A stretch of 64,000 bases of DNA from Halomonas chromatireducens (lineage in GTDB: Bacteria; Pseudomonadota; Gammaproteobacteria; Pseudomonadales; Halomonadaceae): positions 90,464-154,463 of the forward strand of contig NZ_CP014226.1 in the NCBI RefSeq assembly GCF_001545155.1. Reading direction: 5' to 3'. A model generated the notes under the pieces. It searched no databases, had not been told where the DNA came from, and was given only the letters and a program-made list of their open reading frames with translations. Positions 11,112-21,092 of this stretch are shown piece by piece. A program made the position numbers and the translations under genes. How positions within the stretch are numbered: the first letter of the stretch is position 1; each line of letters opens with the position of its first letter.

Positions 11112-11999
11112 TCAGCGTTCCACTACCTCGTCCCACAGGGCCTGGATCAGCGGGCTTCTCAGGCGGCGATTGAGCACGCACAGCCCGACGTCGTAGTGGG
11201 GCAGCTCCGGCTTGACCGGCAGCACCCTGACCCGCTCGAGGAGCGGGCTGTTGTCGAGCACGATCTTCGGCACCACGCCGACCCCGAAGCCCAGGCCGAC
11301 CATGCTGACGATCGCCTCGTGGCCGGCGACCTGGGCATAGATGCGCGGGGCGACGCCCAGGGCCTTGAACCAGGTGTCGCTGTACTCCCGCGACAGACCT
11401 GCCTCGGAGAGAATCATCGGCACGTTCTGCCACTGGGTGGCGGAGGGGGATTCGGGCGTGCCGGGAATCCAGTCGGCCTGGGCGGCGGGGGCGATGAAGA
11501 CCAGCGGCGAGCGAGTCAGCGACTTGAAGGCCAGCGGACCGGGCACGCTACGGGGGCGAGGAGTGATCGCCATGTCCTCTTCGCCGTCGAGTACCCGTGA
11601 CATGGATTCGGCGGGGTCGCCGGTATGCAGCTTGAGTTCGATTCGCGGGTGGCGCAGGCGAAAATCGCTGAGCAAGTCGTAGAGAAAGCTGTAGCTGGCG
11701 GTGACCGAGCAGTAGATGCTGATCTCGCCGGCGAGTTCGTCGGCATGTCGGCTCAGCGTGTGGCGCAGCACTTCCCACTGCGCCAGGGTGTCCCTGGCGT
11801 AGTCCTGGAAGAGCAGGCCCTGTGGAGTCAGGGTCACATGGCGGTTGTCGCGCTCGAACAGCGGTACTTCCAGATTCTTCTCCAGTTGGCGAATGGTGCG
11901 CGAGAGCGTGGAAGGGCTGACGTGGCAGAGTTCGCTGGCACGGCCGAAGTGCAGCGTATCGGCAAGGGCGAGAAATTGCTTGAGGGGTCGCATGTCCAT
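11112..11999 (-). CDS. ilvY: LysR-type regulator IlvY
   Basis: This 295-residue LysR-family activator is expected to switch on the divergent ilvC gene when acetolactate or acetohydroxybutyrate is present, as in E. coli. The N-terminal winged helix-turn-helix shows HFGRASELCHVSPSTLSRTI, very close to E. coli IlvY. The effector domain includes EISIYCSVTASYSFLYD and GHEAIVSMVGLGFGVGVVP, both IlvY-typical. It is divergent from ilvC with a 178-bp gap, the classical ilvY-ilvC arrangement, which makes the assignment firm. Confidence 0.93.
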   Translation of the reverse strand: MDMRPLKQFLALADTLHFGRASELCHVSPSTLSRTIRQLEKNLEVPLFERDNRHVTLTPQGLLFQDYARDTLAQWEVLRHTLSRHADELAGEISIYCSVTASYSFLYDLLSDFRLRHPRIELKLHTGDPAESMSRVLDGEEDMAITPRPRSVPGPLAFKSLTRSPLVFIAPAAQADWIPGTPESPSATQWQNVPMILSEAGLSREYSDTWFKALGVAPRIYAQVAGHEAIVSMVGLGFGVGVVPKIVLDNSPLLERVRVLPVKPELPHYDVGLCVLNRRLRSPLIQALWDEVVER

Positions 12000-12009
12000 G
12001 CTCTGATTA

Positions 12010-12060
12010 TTTCATATTTCGGCATGTCATATTGCAAATATAGCGTTTTACGCAATGTCG
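12010..12060. promoter_or_regulatory. Candidate IlvY operator in the ilvY-ilvC gap
   Basis: An AT-rich island contains ATTGC at 12031-12035 and GCAAT at 12052-12056 as inverted half-sites, with GCG-TTTTA-CGC inside. It lies between the two divergent genes, where IlvY is known to bind in E. coli. The half-sites are seen; the binding is inferred. Confidence 0.4.
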
Positions 12061-12159
12061 GTGCTGGCGTAAGGTGGCGGCATCGGATGGCAGGAATCCC
12101 AGTGCCGCGACAGACGGCGCGGGTGGCCATCAACGCTGACACCTCAAACCTTCGGTTAG

Positions 12160-13194
<1,035 letters not shown>

Positions 13195-13213
13195 GTCTCG
13201 GCTCGACAGTACA

Positions 13214-13247
13214 ATGCCAAGGGCGCGGATTTCCGCGCCCTTGGCAT
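13214..13247. terminator. Perfect 16-bp inverted repeat after ilvC
   Basis: Arms 13214-13229 and 13232-13247 are exact complements with a 2-base loop. No T-run follows, so it may act as a processing or Rho-dependent stability hairpin rather than a classical terminator. Confidence 0.65.
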
Positions 13248-13343
13248 ATCCGAAGGTATCCACTGCGCTATGCGCTTCGGTGACAGCGTGTAGAATGAAG
13301 GCATCGCCTTTGGGCGACCCCATTCTGGCAATGGACGAGACGA

Positions 13344-14222
13344 ATGAGTCAGGATCCCCGTAATACCGAGCATGACCCACGTGATGAGAGTGCTGAGTCC
13401 GCCCCGGCCGAGCACGAACGCCTCCCCCCTGCCGAGGAAGACCTGGCCGCCGCTTTCGTTCGCGAAACGGAGGTTATCGAGGAATCCATTGAAGACGGCA
13501 AGAAGGTGAGGCGCAGGGGAATCTATCTGCTGCCCAATCTGTTCACGACATCGGCGCTGTTTGCCGGTTTCTTCTCCGTGGTGGCCGGTATCAATGGTGA
13601 CTTCACTGCCGCCGCGGTGGCCATTTTCATCGCCATGGTGCTCGATGGCCTGGATGGGCGTGTCGCCCGCATGACCAATACCCAGAGTGCCTTTGGTGCC
13701 GAATACGATAGCCTTTCCGACATGGTCTCCTTCGGCGTGGCGCCGGCGCTGGTGGCCTTCACCTGGATCCTTCAGGACATCGGAAAGACCGGCTGGGTGG
13801 TGGCCTTCCTCTATGTGGCCTGTGCTGCCTTGCGCCTGGCGCGGTTCAACGTGCAGGTCGGCAGCGTCGACAAGAAGTGGTTCGTTGGCCTGCCTAGCCC
13901 GTCGGCTGCCGCCTTCGTGGCGGCAAGTGTATGGACCTTTCACAGCTTCGATGCCGATGCCGTTGGATTCAAAGTGCTGATGCTGCTGGTGGTGGCTGCC
14001 GCTGGCGTGCTGATGGTCAGTAATATCCGCTACTACAGCTTCAAGGAGATCGACCTCAAGGGGCCGGTTCCCTTCGTGGTGCTGCTGGCCATCGTGCTGG
14101 GTTTCGTGGTGATCTCGGTGGAGCCCTCGGTGATGCTGCTATTGCTGTTCGGTGCCTATGTGGCATCCGGCCCGACTCAAGCGATAATGCGCAAGATGAA
14201 GCAGCCCCCTGCCACGGGCTGA
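13344..14222 (+). CDS. pssA: CDP-diacylglycerol-serine O-phosphatidyltransferase
   Basis: This 292-residue integral membrane enzyme makes phosphatidylserine from CDP-diacylglycerol and serine, the route to phosphatidylethanolamine. The CDP-alcohol phosphotransferase motif is complete: DGLDGRVAR, then G and two Asp residues in FGAEYDSLSD (around residues 93-118). About eight hydrophobic segments follow an acidic, disordered-looking N-terminus of 55 residues. This is the membrane type found in Bacillus and many proteobacteria, not the soluble phospholipase-D-like E. coli PssA. It stands downstream of ilvC, as in Pseudomonas-type genomes. Confidence 0.92.
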   Translation: MSQDPRNTEHDPRDESAESAPAEHERLPPAEEDLAAAFVRETEVIEESIEDGKKVRRRGIYLLPNLFTTSALFAGFFSVVAGINGDFTAAAVAIFIAMVLDGLDGRVARMTNTQSAFGAEYDSLSDMVSFGVAPALVAFTWILQDIGKTGWVVAFLYVACAALRLARFNVQVGSVDKKWFVGLPSPSAAAFVAASVWTFHSFDADAVGFKVLMLLVVAAAGVLMVSNIRYYSFKEIDLKGPVPFVVLLAIVLGFVVISVEPSVMLLLLFGAYVASGPTQAIMRKMKQPPATG

Positions 14223-14400
14223 AGTCCGGTTTCTCTCTGGCCTTTCGTTGCGCCGCCCGCCTTGTGGGGGCGTCGCGCTGTGCGGGCGTCGCGCTGGAGG
14301 ATCGGTGCAGCGCGCGGGCATGTTTGTCCACAGCTACTCGCCCGAAACCGCCTGTGGATAGGCGCTTCGGGCGGGCGGTGAAATTTTCCGACAAAAGTCC

Positions 14401-14429
14401 TTGCGGCCGCGGCCCCCAGCCCGTAAAGT
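14401..14429 (+). promoter_or_regulatory. Possible distal rRNA promoter
   Basis: TTGCGG (14401-14406) and TAAAGT (14424-14429) are 17 bp apart, upstream of two better promoters. The rest of 14223-14530 holds no gene that I can support; the short reading frames there are unsupported. Confidence 0.35.
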
Positions 14430-14530
14430 ACGCATCCGCTGCCGGCAACGGGCAAACGTTACCGGCGGTGGAAGTGGAGAAAGTGCTTGTTTCTGTTTGG
14501 TTTTTCCGGATCGGCTGGTGAGATTCGCGA

Positions 14531-14558
14531 TTGACAGAAGCGCCGGAGACGGTAGAAT
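14531..14558 (+). promoter_or_regulatory. rRNA promoter P1
   Basis: TTGACA (14531-14536), 16 bp, TAGAAT (14553-14558). The perfect -35 and short spacer match the tRNA operon promoter at 20042. Confidence 0.85.
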
Positions 14559-14633
14559 GCACGCCACGCTGAAGGCAGCCGGCAAGAGCGGCGCTTCGCG
14601 GCAAAATCACCCCGGTGAGGCCAGCGAAGAGAG

Positions 14634-14661
14634 TTGACAAACTCAGCCACTTCAGTAGAAT
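14634..14661 (+). promoter_or_regulatory. rRNA promoter P2
   Basis: TTGACA (14634-14639), 16 bp, TAGAAT (14656-14661). With P1 it forms the tandem promoter pair expected of an rRNA operon, about 300 bp before 16S. Confidence 0.85.
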
Positions 14662-14767
14662 ACGCCTTCCTCGCAGGGCGCTGGCGAGGCCGCCGACAGA
14701 GTCGGTCGCCACGACAGCAAGCGAGACGCTCCGCTCTTCATGCTGGTTTTGAAGAGAGAAGGGAGCC

Positions 14768-14780
14768 GCTCTTTAACAAT
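14768..14780 (+). promoter_or_regulatory. rRNA antitermination boxA
   Basis: GCTCTTTAACAAT matches the boxA motif found in rRNA leaders, where Nus factors load onto RNA polymerase. It is followed at once by the 5' arm of the 16S processing stem. Confidence 0.85.
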
Positions 14781-14807
14781 CGATCAGGTAATTCATGTGG
14801 GCGCTTG
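14781..14807 (+). other. 5' arm of the 16S rRNA processing stem
   Basis: This segment is nearly the reverse complement of 16523-16550, so the precursor folds into the long stem that RNase III cuts in other bacteria. It pairs the leader with the sequence just after 16S. Confidence 0.8.
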
Positions 14808-14960
14808 TCGATGAGGTGGTGAGAAGTCACACCATTTCAAGGCAAGCGACTCGTCGAAGACCTTCGGGTCTTTTTGAGAAGCTTTGACCTTGAGCCAAGA
14901 TTGGTTCGCTTTCAGCTGTTGCCTTCGGGTGGTGGCTGAGCAAGAACCGCAATGATTTTA

Positions 14961-16500
<1,540 letters not shown>

Positions 16501-16522
16501 AACGACGAATCACGCCTCGCGG

Positions 16523-16550
16523 CAAGTGCTCACAATGAATTACCTGATCG
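16523..16550 (+). other. 3' arm of the 16S rRNA processing stem
   Basis: It complements 14781-14807. Genuine 16S flanking sequence therefore extends at least to 16550, which sets the left limit of the rearranged segment. Confidence 0.8.
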
Positions 16551-16813
16551 ACCAGAGCAATGCGGGCCAACGACCTTCTGTTCGGTCCATTTGCAGATTC
16601 CCTGCCCCACTTCCCCCTAACCTTTCCCGAACACAACCCTGAAGTGGTAACGGATTTCACGCTGCCCACCGAGGGCTTACCCCGACTTGGGCTGGGATGC
16701 TACTTAGGTCCGCGAGCGCCTCATCATTTAGGGCATGGGTAAGACGCTTCCCATAGAGCACAAGATGGCGTTGCACTTCGTCTTCCGTGGCAGCGCTGGC
16801 CACGGAAGTCACG
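16551..16813. other. Unidentified sequence replacing the 16S-23S spacer
   Basis: Where tRNA-Ile, tRNA-Ala and the start of 23S are expected, I find none of them. No tRNA cloverleaf and no 23S start can be read on either strand. The segment leads into the antitoxin remnant and probably holds that module's upstream region. A 121-codon frame on the minus strand crosses here but looks like an antisense shadow. Confidence 0.5.
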
Positions 16814-17085
16814 ATGGCCACCACCGCCAAGACCAGAGCCGTTACTGCCCACCTCCCTGTGAGCTGGCCGAGCGAGTCGATGACATTGCCAATCGTCTGG
16901 ATCGCTCCAAAAACTGCATCGTCAAGCAAGCCCTGGTCGCCTGGCTTGATCAGGAAGAGGAGCGTAACCGCCTGACCCGCGAGGCTCTGACCGATGTGGA
17001 TGCCGGTAGTGTCATCGACCATCAGGCTGTGCAGGCCTGGGCCGACAGCCTGAGCACCGATATCCCCCTGTCAGTGCCACGCTGA
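16814..17085 (+). pseudogene. Frameshifted ribbon-helix-helix antitoxin (CopG/ParD-like)
   Basis: Reading from ATG 16814 gives MATTAKTRAVTAHLP, then a one-base deletion near 16858-16863 shifts the frame. After it the protein continues as ELAERVDDIANRLDRSKNC, then IVKQALVAWLDQEEE to a stop at 17085. Together these give a typical small ribbon-helix-helix antitoxin of about 90 residues, with the DNA-binding strand first and the toxin-binding C-terminus last. It overlaps the toxin start as TGATG, the usual layout of such pairs. The family call rests on the reconstructed sequence. Confidence 0.75.
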
Positions 17086-17361
17086 TGGAATTGAAGTGGA
17101 CGAGCAAGGCCCTATCCGATCTGGCATGTCTCTACGAGTTTCTGGCACCAGTGAATCAGCCCGCAGCGGCCCGCACGGTGCAGCAGCTCACCTCTGCACC
17201 GACCCACCCTGCTGACCAACCCGCGTATCGGTGAGCTGCTGGAAGAGTTCCAGCCGCGTGACGTGCGGCGGATTCTGGTCGGGCATTACGAGATGCGCTA
17301 CGAGATCACGGGTTCCACCAACTATCTGCTACGTCTGTGGCATACCAGTGAGGCCCGCTAG
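17085..17361 (+). pseudogene. Frameshifted ParE/RelE-superfamily toxin
   Basis: ATG 17085 gives MELKWTSKALSDLACLYEFL, typical of the ParE/RelE fold. One extra base near 17202-17206 shifts the frame, and the uncorrected frame stops at the TGA at 17232. In the shifted frame the rest is intact: GELLEEFQPRDVRRILVGHY, then EMRYEI and LLRLWHTSEAR to the stop at 17361. The repaired product is 91 residues, a normal family length. Families with this fold poison gyrase or cleave mRNA on ribosomes. With both partners frameshifted, the module is presumably dead. Confidence 0.78.
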
Positions 17362-17658
17362 CCTGGATGCGCACCATGCCCAGCCGCGCCGTTCGAGTCG
17401 GCGCGGCTGGTAGTGGATGAGAAGCTGCACTTGGCCCGCACCGGAAGCCTCGCTGATCATTCATGCGAGTAGGCACCACACTACCCAAGTTCAGTTCATG
17501 GCTGACGATCAGCCCGGGCAGCAGCAGGGGGGGAGCTGGCGGTACTCGGCCAGTGCCATAGCCTCATCTCGCCACCCGCAGCGTGGTGGTGGTCAGCACT
17601 ACTGACTATGTTGTTTGCATCCAAGTGGGCGCAGGAGGCACATTCCGTGAACAGGGTA
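17362..17658. other. Non-coding remainder between toxin remnant and 16S fragment
   Basis: The only clear structure is a perfect 10-bp stem, CAGCCGCGCC (17381-17390) with GGCGCGGCTG (17400-17409), lacking a T-run; it could end the toxin-antitoxin transcript. The rest shows no credible gene, tRNA or insertion-sequence end that I can recognise. Confidence 0.5.
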
Positions 17659-17774
17659 TGCCTTCGGGTGGTGGCTGAGCAAGAACCGCAATGATTTTAA
17701 ACTGAAGAGTTTGATCATGGCTCAGATTGAACGCTGGCGGCAGGCTTAACACATGCAAGTCGAGCGGTAACAGG
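17659..17774 (+). repeat. 116-bp exact copy of the 16S leader end and first 75 nt of 16S
   Basis: Positions 17659-17774 equal 14920-15035 base for base (offset 2739). It comprises 41 bp of leader and the first 75 nt of 16S (17700-17774). The copy stops at ACAGG and joins directly to the 5S upstream sequence, so the 16S fragment is non-functional. Confidence 0.95.
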
Positions 17775-17782
17775 ACCCGTTT

Positions 17783-17901
17783 TGCCTGACGACCATAGCG
17801 TTCGGGAACCACCTGATCCCATGCCGAACTCAGCAGTGAAACCGCTCAGCGCCGATGGTAGTGTGGGGTCTCCCCATGCGAGAGTAGGTCATCGTCAGGC
17901 A
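17783..17901 (+). rRNA. rrf: 5S ribosomal RNA
   Basis: The 119-nt gene starts TGCCTGACGA and ends TCGTCAGGCA, which pair as helix I. It has the conserved CCGAACTCAG block and GTAGTGTGGGGTCTCCCCATG. It is intact, although it now follows a 16S fragment instead of 23S. Transcription would depend on the distant rRNA promoters or on an unseen one. Confidence 0.93.
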
Positions 17902-17912
17902 TTTATTCCAAA

Positions 17913-17946
17913 AACCCCAGTCTCGAAAGAGGCTGGGGTTTTTTCA
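17913..17946 (+). terminator. First terminator after 5S
   Basis: Stem CCCCAGTCTC-GAAA-GAGGCTGGGG followed by T6. It has a GNRA-type GAAA loop. Confidence 0.92.
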
Positions 17947-18042
17947 TGGGCATGGGGAGACCCGCTCTTTATATGTGGGGCCGCTTCGCGGGCCGGCTCC
18001 TCGTCGGATGGCCGGCCCGAACTATAGTCAGGTGCCTGTCCA

Positions 18043-18078
18043 AAACCCCAGTTTCGAAAGAAGCTGGGGTTTTTCTTT
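18043..18078 (+). terminator. Second, near-identical terminator upstream of birA
   Basis: Stem CCCCAGTTTC-GAAA-GAAGCTGGGG followed by TTTTTCTTTTT. It differs from the first by one C-to-T and one G-to-A change that keep the base pair. Confidence 0.88.
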
Positions 18079-18145
18079 TTGTGATCAGTGCAGTGCCTGC
18101 GGCAGTTCCGCTAGAATGGGATTTTTCCCGGTTGGGGCACAGGGC

Positions 18146-19129
18146 ATGACCATCGGTGATCTGATCCGCCTGCTGAGTGACGGAGAGTTTCACTCCGGCG
18201 AGCAATTGGGCGAGCGGCTGGGCGTGTCGCGTACGGCGGTATGGAAGCAGCTAAAAAAGCTCGAAGCGCTGGGAATTCCTCTGGAAGCTGTCAAGGGGCA
18301 GGGGTACCGGATCTCGGGACCACTGGAGCTTCTCGATGGTGGGATCATCGTGGCCGGTCTGTCGCGGCAAGGCAGGCAACATCTTACCCGCCTGTTCATT
18401 GAAGAGACGCTGCCATCAAGCAATCTGTTTATCCGCCAGCGCTTTGATCAGGGTGCAGGCCATGGTGAGGTATGCCTGGTGGAGCAGCAGAGCGAAGGCC
18501 GTGGGCGCCGTGGTCGTGCCTGGACGACTCCTTGGGGGCGTGCCCTCATGCTTTCGCTTGGCTGGAGGTTTGATTCCGGCGTCGCGGCTCTGGAAGGACT
18601 CAGCCTGGCCGTGGGGGTGGTGCTGGCCCGGGTGCTCGAGCGGCACGGGCTCGCGCCGAGGCTCAAGTGGCCCAACGATGTGCTCCTGGGGTGCGACGAC
18701 GGGGGGCTGGGCAAGCTGGCCGGCATCCTGGTCGAGATCAGCGGGGATACGGCTGGCCCCTGCGAGGTAGTGATCGGTATGGGGATCAACGTCAGCCTGC
18801 CCCAGGACTTTCGCAAGACGATCGAGCAGCCTGTCGCGGCGGTGCATGATCAGGCCCAGGGCTTGTCTCGGAACCAGCTGGCGTACGAGCTGCTGGATGA
18901 ACTTCTGCCGCTGCTTGCTGGCTATGAAAGCCAGGGCTTCGCTGCTTGGCGCGACGAGTGGAATGCCAGGCATGCCTTTGGCGGCTGTGAGATCGATGTG
19001 CTGCGGGGAGGGCAGCGTTTGGCGGCAACAGCTGAAGACGTCGACGAGTCGGGGAATCTCTGGATTCAACGGAAAGGGCGGCGCGAGTGCTTGGCTGGGG
19101 GCGAAATCAGCGTGCGTGGACGCTCATGA
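18146..19129 (+). CDS. birA: Biotin-[acetyl-CoA-carboxylase] ligase / biotin operon repressor
   Basis: This 327-residue bifunctional protein attaches biotin to the AccB subunit of acetyl-CoA carboxylase and, through its N-terminal helix-turn-helix, can repress biotin synthesis genes. The N-terminus (residues 1-60) holds the winged helix, GEQLGERLGVSRTAVWKQL. The catalytic domain shows the biotinyl-adenylate loop SEGRGRRGRAW, KWPNDVLL and GKLAGILVEI. A C-terminal SH3-like domain follows. I chose ATG 18146 (MTIGDLIRLL); the frame is open further upstream but that part overlaps the terminator. The stop overlaps the coaX start as ATGA. Confidence 0.94.
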   Translation: MTIGDLIRLLSDGEFHSGEQLGERLGVSRTAVWKQLKKLEALGIPLEAVKGQGYRISGPLELLDGGIIVAGLSRQGRQHLTRLFIEETLPSSNLFIRQRFDQGAGHGEVCLVEQQSEGRGRRGRAWTTPWGRALMLSLGWRFDSGVAALEGLSLAVGVVLARVLERHGLAPRLKWPNDVLLGCDDGGLGKLAGILVEISGDTAGPCEVVIGMGINVSLPQDFRKTIEQPVAAVHDQAQGLSRNQLAYELLDELLPLLAGYESQGFAAWRDEWNARHAFGGCEIDVLRGGQRLAATAEDVDESGNLWIQRKGRRECLAGGEISVRGRS

Positions 19130-19965
19130 TCCTTGACCTGGATATCGGTAATACGCTGTCGAAGTGGCGCCTCAAGGATGCCGACAGCAGCGAGATCCGT
19201 TCACGCGGTGCCGTCTGGACCCGCGAGGAGTGGAAGCCTGGTTCCGATATTCCTGACCTGGATGTGGTCGAGGCGGTAAGGATTTCCAGTGTGGCTCGAG
19301 AGGCTGTGTTGGAGCAGACCGTGGAGTTGCTGCACAGTCGAGTGCGCGGCGTGCATGTGGCTCGCTCCACGCCGGAGGCGCTTGGCGTCGTCAACGGCTA
19401 TGAGGAGCCTCATCGACTGGGGGTGGATCGCTGGATGGGCGTGTTGGCGGGCTACCAGTTGGCAGGGGGCTGTTGCGCCGTGGACTGCGGTAGTGCGATT
19501 ACCGTCGATTTCGTGTTGCCCGGTGGGCGGCATCTGGGCGGGTATATCATTCCCGGGCTGCGCCTGATGAAGGAGAGCCTCAAGCTGGGCACCCGCAACG
19601 TGGCCATTGATCCGGACAGCGAAGCTGAAGAGCTGCTGCTGCCCGGGCAGCGTACCGTTGAGGCTGTTAACCATGGTATCTATATGGCCGCAGTCAGTGC
19701 CATCAACCGAATCTACTCGGAAGTTTGCGACCGGGAGGGCGTGGCGCTGCCAATGTTGCTCACCGGTGGAGATGCGCGCGTCGTGTCGCGCGGCATGCAG
19801 TCTCCCCACGCGGTCTGGCCCGACATGGTATACGGAGGGTTGGAGGCGTGCTTTCCGCTGACCGCTGCCGAGCGAGGCGGGCGCATGTCGGGCGCGCCGC
19901 GGGTGCCCCAGCCGGCGGGGTTGGAAAAAATCCGCGCGGGCCTTGCTTTCTCCATGCTGCTTTGA
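19126..19965 (+). CDS. coaX: Type III pantothenate kinase
   Basis: This 279-residue enzyme phosphorylates pantothenate in the first step of coenzyme A synthesis. The N-terminus MILDLDIGNTLSKW holds the phosphate loop DIGNT. The motifs GVDRWMGVLAGYQ and AVDCGSAITVD are the central ASKHA-fold signatures of CoaX. Type III kinases are not inhibited by CoA, unlike E. coli CoaA. It overlaps birA by 4 bp, so the two are co-translated, an arrangement seen in Pseudomonas and relatives. Confidence 0.94.
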   Translation: MILDLDIGNTLSKWRLKDADSSEIRSRGAVWTREEWKPGSDIPDLDVVEAVRISSVAREAVLEQTVELLHSRVRGVHVARSTPEALGVVNGYEEPHRLGVDRWMGVLAGYQLAGGCCAVDCGSAITVDFVLPGGRHLGGYIIPGLRLMKESLKLGTRNVAIDPDSEAEELLLPGQRTVEAVNHGIYMAAVSAINRIYSEVCDREGVALPMLLTGGDARVVSRGMQSPHAVWPDMVYGGLEACFPLTAAERGGRMSGAPRVPQPAGLEKIRAGLAFSMLL

Positions 19966-20041
19966 CACAATGCAGCGCGTTCCACGGTCGAGGGAGCTTC
20001 CGGCTAAAGGAAGTTCAGGCAAGTTGCTGATAAACAAGGAC

Positions 20042-20069
20042 TTGACACGGTGCGTGGAGGCGGTAGAAT
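20042..20069 (+). promoter_or_regulatory. Promoter of the tRNA-Tyr-Gly-Thr operon
   Basis: TTGACA (20042-20047), 16 bp, TAGAAT (20064-20069), only 12 bp before the first tRNA. The GGTAGAATG core is identical to that of rRNA P1. Confidence 0.88.
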
Positions 20070-20081
20070 GATCCGCCAGCT

Positions 20082-20166
<85 letters not shown>

Positions 20167-20214
20167 GTTTCATGCCGAGATCGACTTTGGCGATTCGGCT
20201 GCCAGAGTGGGTAG

Positions 20215-20288
<74 letters not shown>

Positions 20289-20349
20289 GTATGGAAAGCG
20301 CTGACGAAGGTTGTCGGTGCAGGGCATGCGAGATGTGCCAAAGGGTTTT

Positions 20350-20424
20350 GCTCATGTAGCTCAGGGGTAGAGCACACCCTTGGTAAGGGTGAGGTCGACG
20401 GTTCAAATCCGTCCATGAGCTCCA
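20350..20424 (+). tRNA. tRNA-Thr (anticodon GGT)
   Basis: The acceptor stem GCTCATG pairs with CATGAGC, the anticodon loop CTTGGTAAG carries GGT, and CCA is encoded; 75 nt. A strong terminator follows at once. Confidence 0.96.
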
Positions 20425-20429
20425 AGTTT

Positions 20430-20464
20430 GAGAAAGGCGAGCCAAGGCTCGCCTTTCTCTTTTT
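20430..20464 (+). terminator. Terminator after tRNA-Thr
   Basis: Perfect 14-bp arms (20430-20443 and 20446-20459) are followed by T5. It ends the three-tRNA operon where many gammaproteobacteria have a tuf gene. Confidence 0.93.
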
Positions 20465-20487
20465 CGGCGCAGTAGCGCAGGAAGGGG

Positions 20488-20516
20488 TTGTCAGCAGGCG
20501 AGACCTTCGCTATCAT
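20488..20516 (+). promoter_or_regulatory. Promoter for tRNA-Trp, secE and nusG
   Basis: TTGTCA (20488-20493), 17 bp, TATCAT (20511-20516). It lies between the tRNA-Thr terminator and tRNA-Trp. Confidence 0.7.
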
Positions 20517-20567
20517 GGCGCCCGCTGTTGTGCATGCTGCCTGCAAGGGGTGGCGCGCATCAGATAC

Positions 20568-20643
<76 letters not shown>

Positions 20644-20715
20644 GCCTCCCCCAGGTTGGCACCCCATCTATCAGTTATAAAGATTCGATTGCCGCACCCT
20701 GAGGAGTCACGTTTC

Positions 20716-21084
20716 ATGAAACATAACGCCGAGGTGCAGGAGTCGCGCCACGACGGGCTCAAGTGGGCGGTGGTCATCACGTTGCTGGCCGTGGCTGTCG
20801 TGGGGAATACCTACTTTGCCGACCAGGCCATCCTCTACCGTGTGCTGGGTGTCGTCATTCTCTGTGCTGCAGCTGCAGTCATAGCGCTGACTACTGCCAA
20901 AGGACGCGATCTGGCCGAGCTGGCCAAGAGCGCCAAGAAAGAAATTCAGCGGGTGGTATGGCCAACCCGCCCCGAAACCGTGCAGACCACGGCTATCGTG
21001 CTTGTCGCCGTGCTGGTGGTCGGTCTGATGCTGTGGTTGATCGACACCCTTCTTGGCTGGGCGATGTCCGGCGTCATCGGTTAG
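20716..21084 (+). CDS. secE: Preprotein translocase subunit SecE
   Basis: This 122-residue inner-membrane protein clamps SecY in the SecYEG channel. Three hydrophobic segments (about residues 16-35, 41-60 and 92-115) match the long E. coli-type SecE. The conserved amphipathic helix and cytosolic loop, [19 protein letters not shown], lies before the third segment. ATG 20716 follows GAGGAG. It sits directly upstream of nusG. Confidence 0.95.
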   Translation: MKHNAEVQESRHDGLKWAVVITLLAVAVVGNTYFADQAILYRVLGVVILCAAAAVIALTTAKGRDLAELAKSAKKEIQRVVWPTRPETVQTTAIVLVAVLVVGLMLWLIDTLLGWAMSGVIG

Positions 21085-21092
21085 GAGTTTTC

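Noticed and set aside
14223..14822. Multiple short open frames in the rRNA upstream region
   Set aside because: They overlap promoters, boxA and leader structures; no product is recognisable.
16657..17022. Minus-strand frame of 121 codons with a hydrophobic stretch over the antitoxin remnant
   Set aside because: It lies opposite a recognisable antitoxin sequence, and no family fits its product.
17362..17658. Possible insertion-sequence end near the toxin remnant
   Set aside because: I could find no terminal inverted repeats, no target-site duplication and no transposase remnant.
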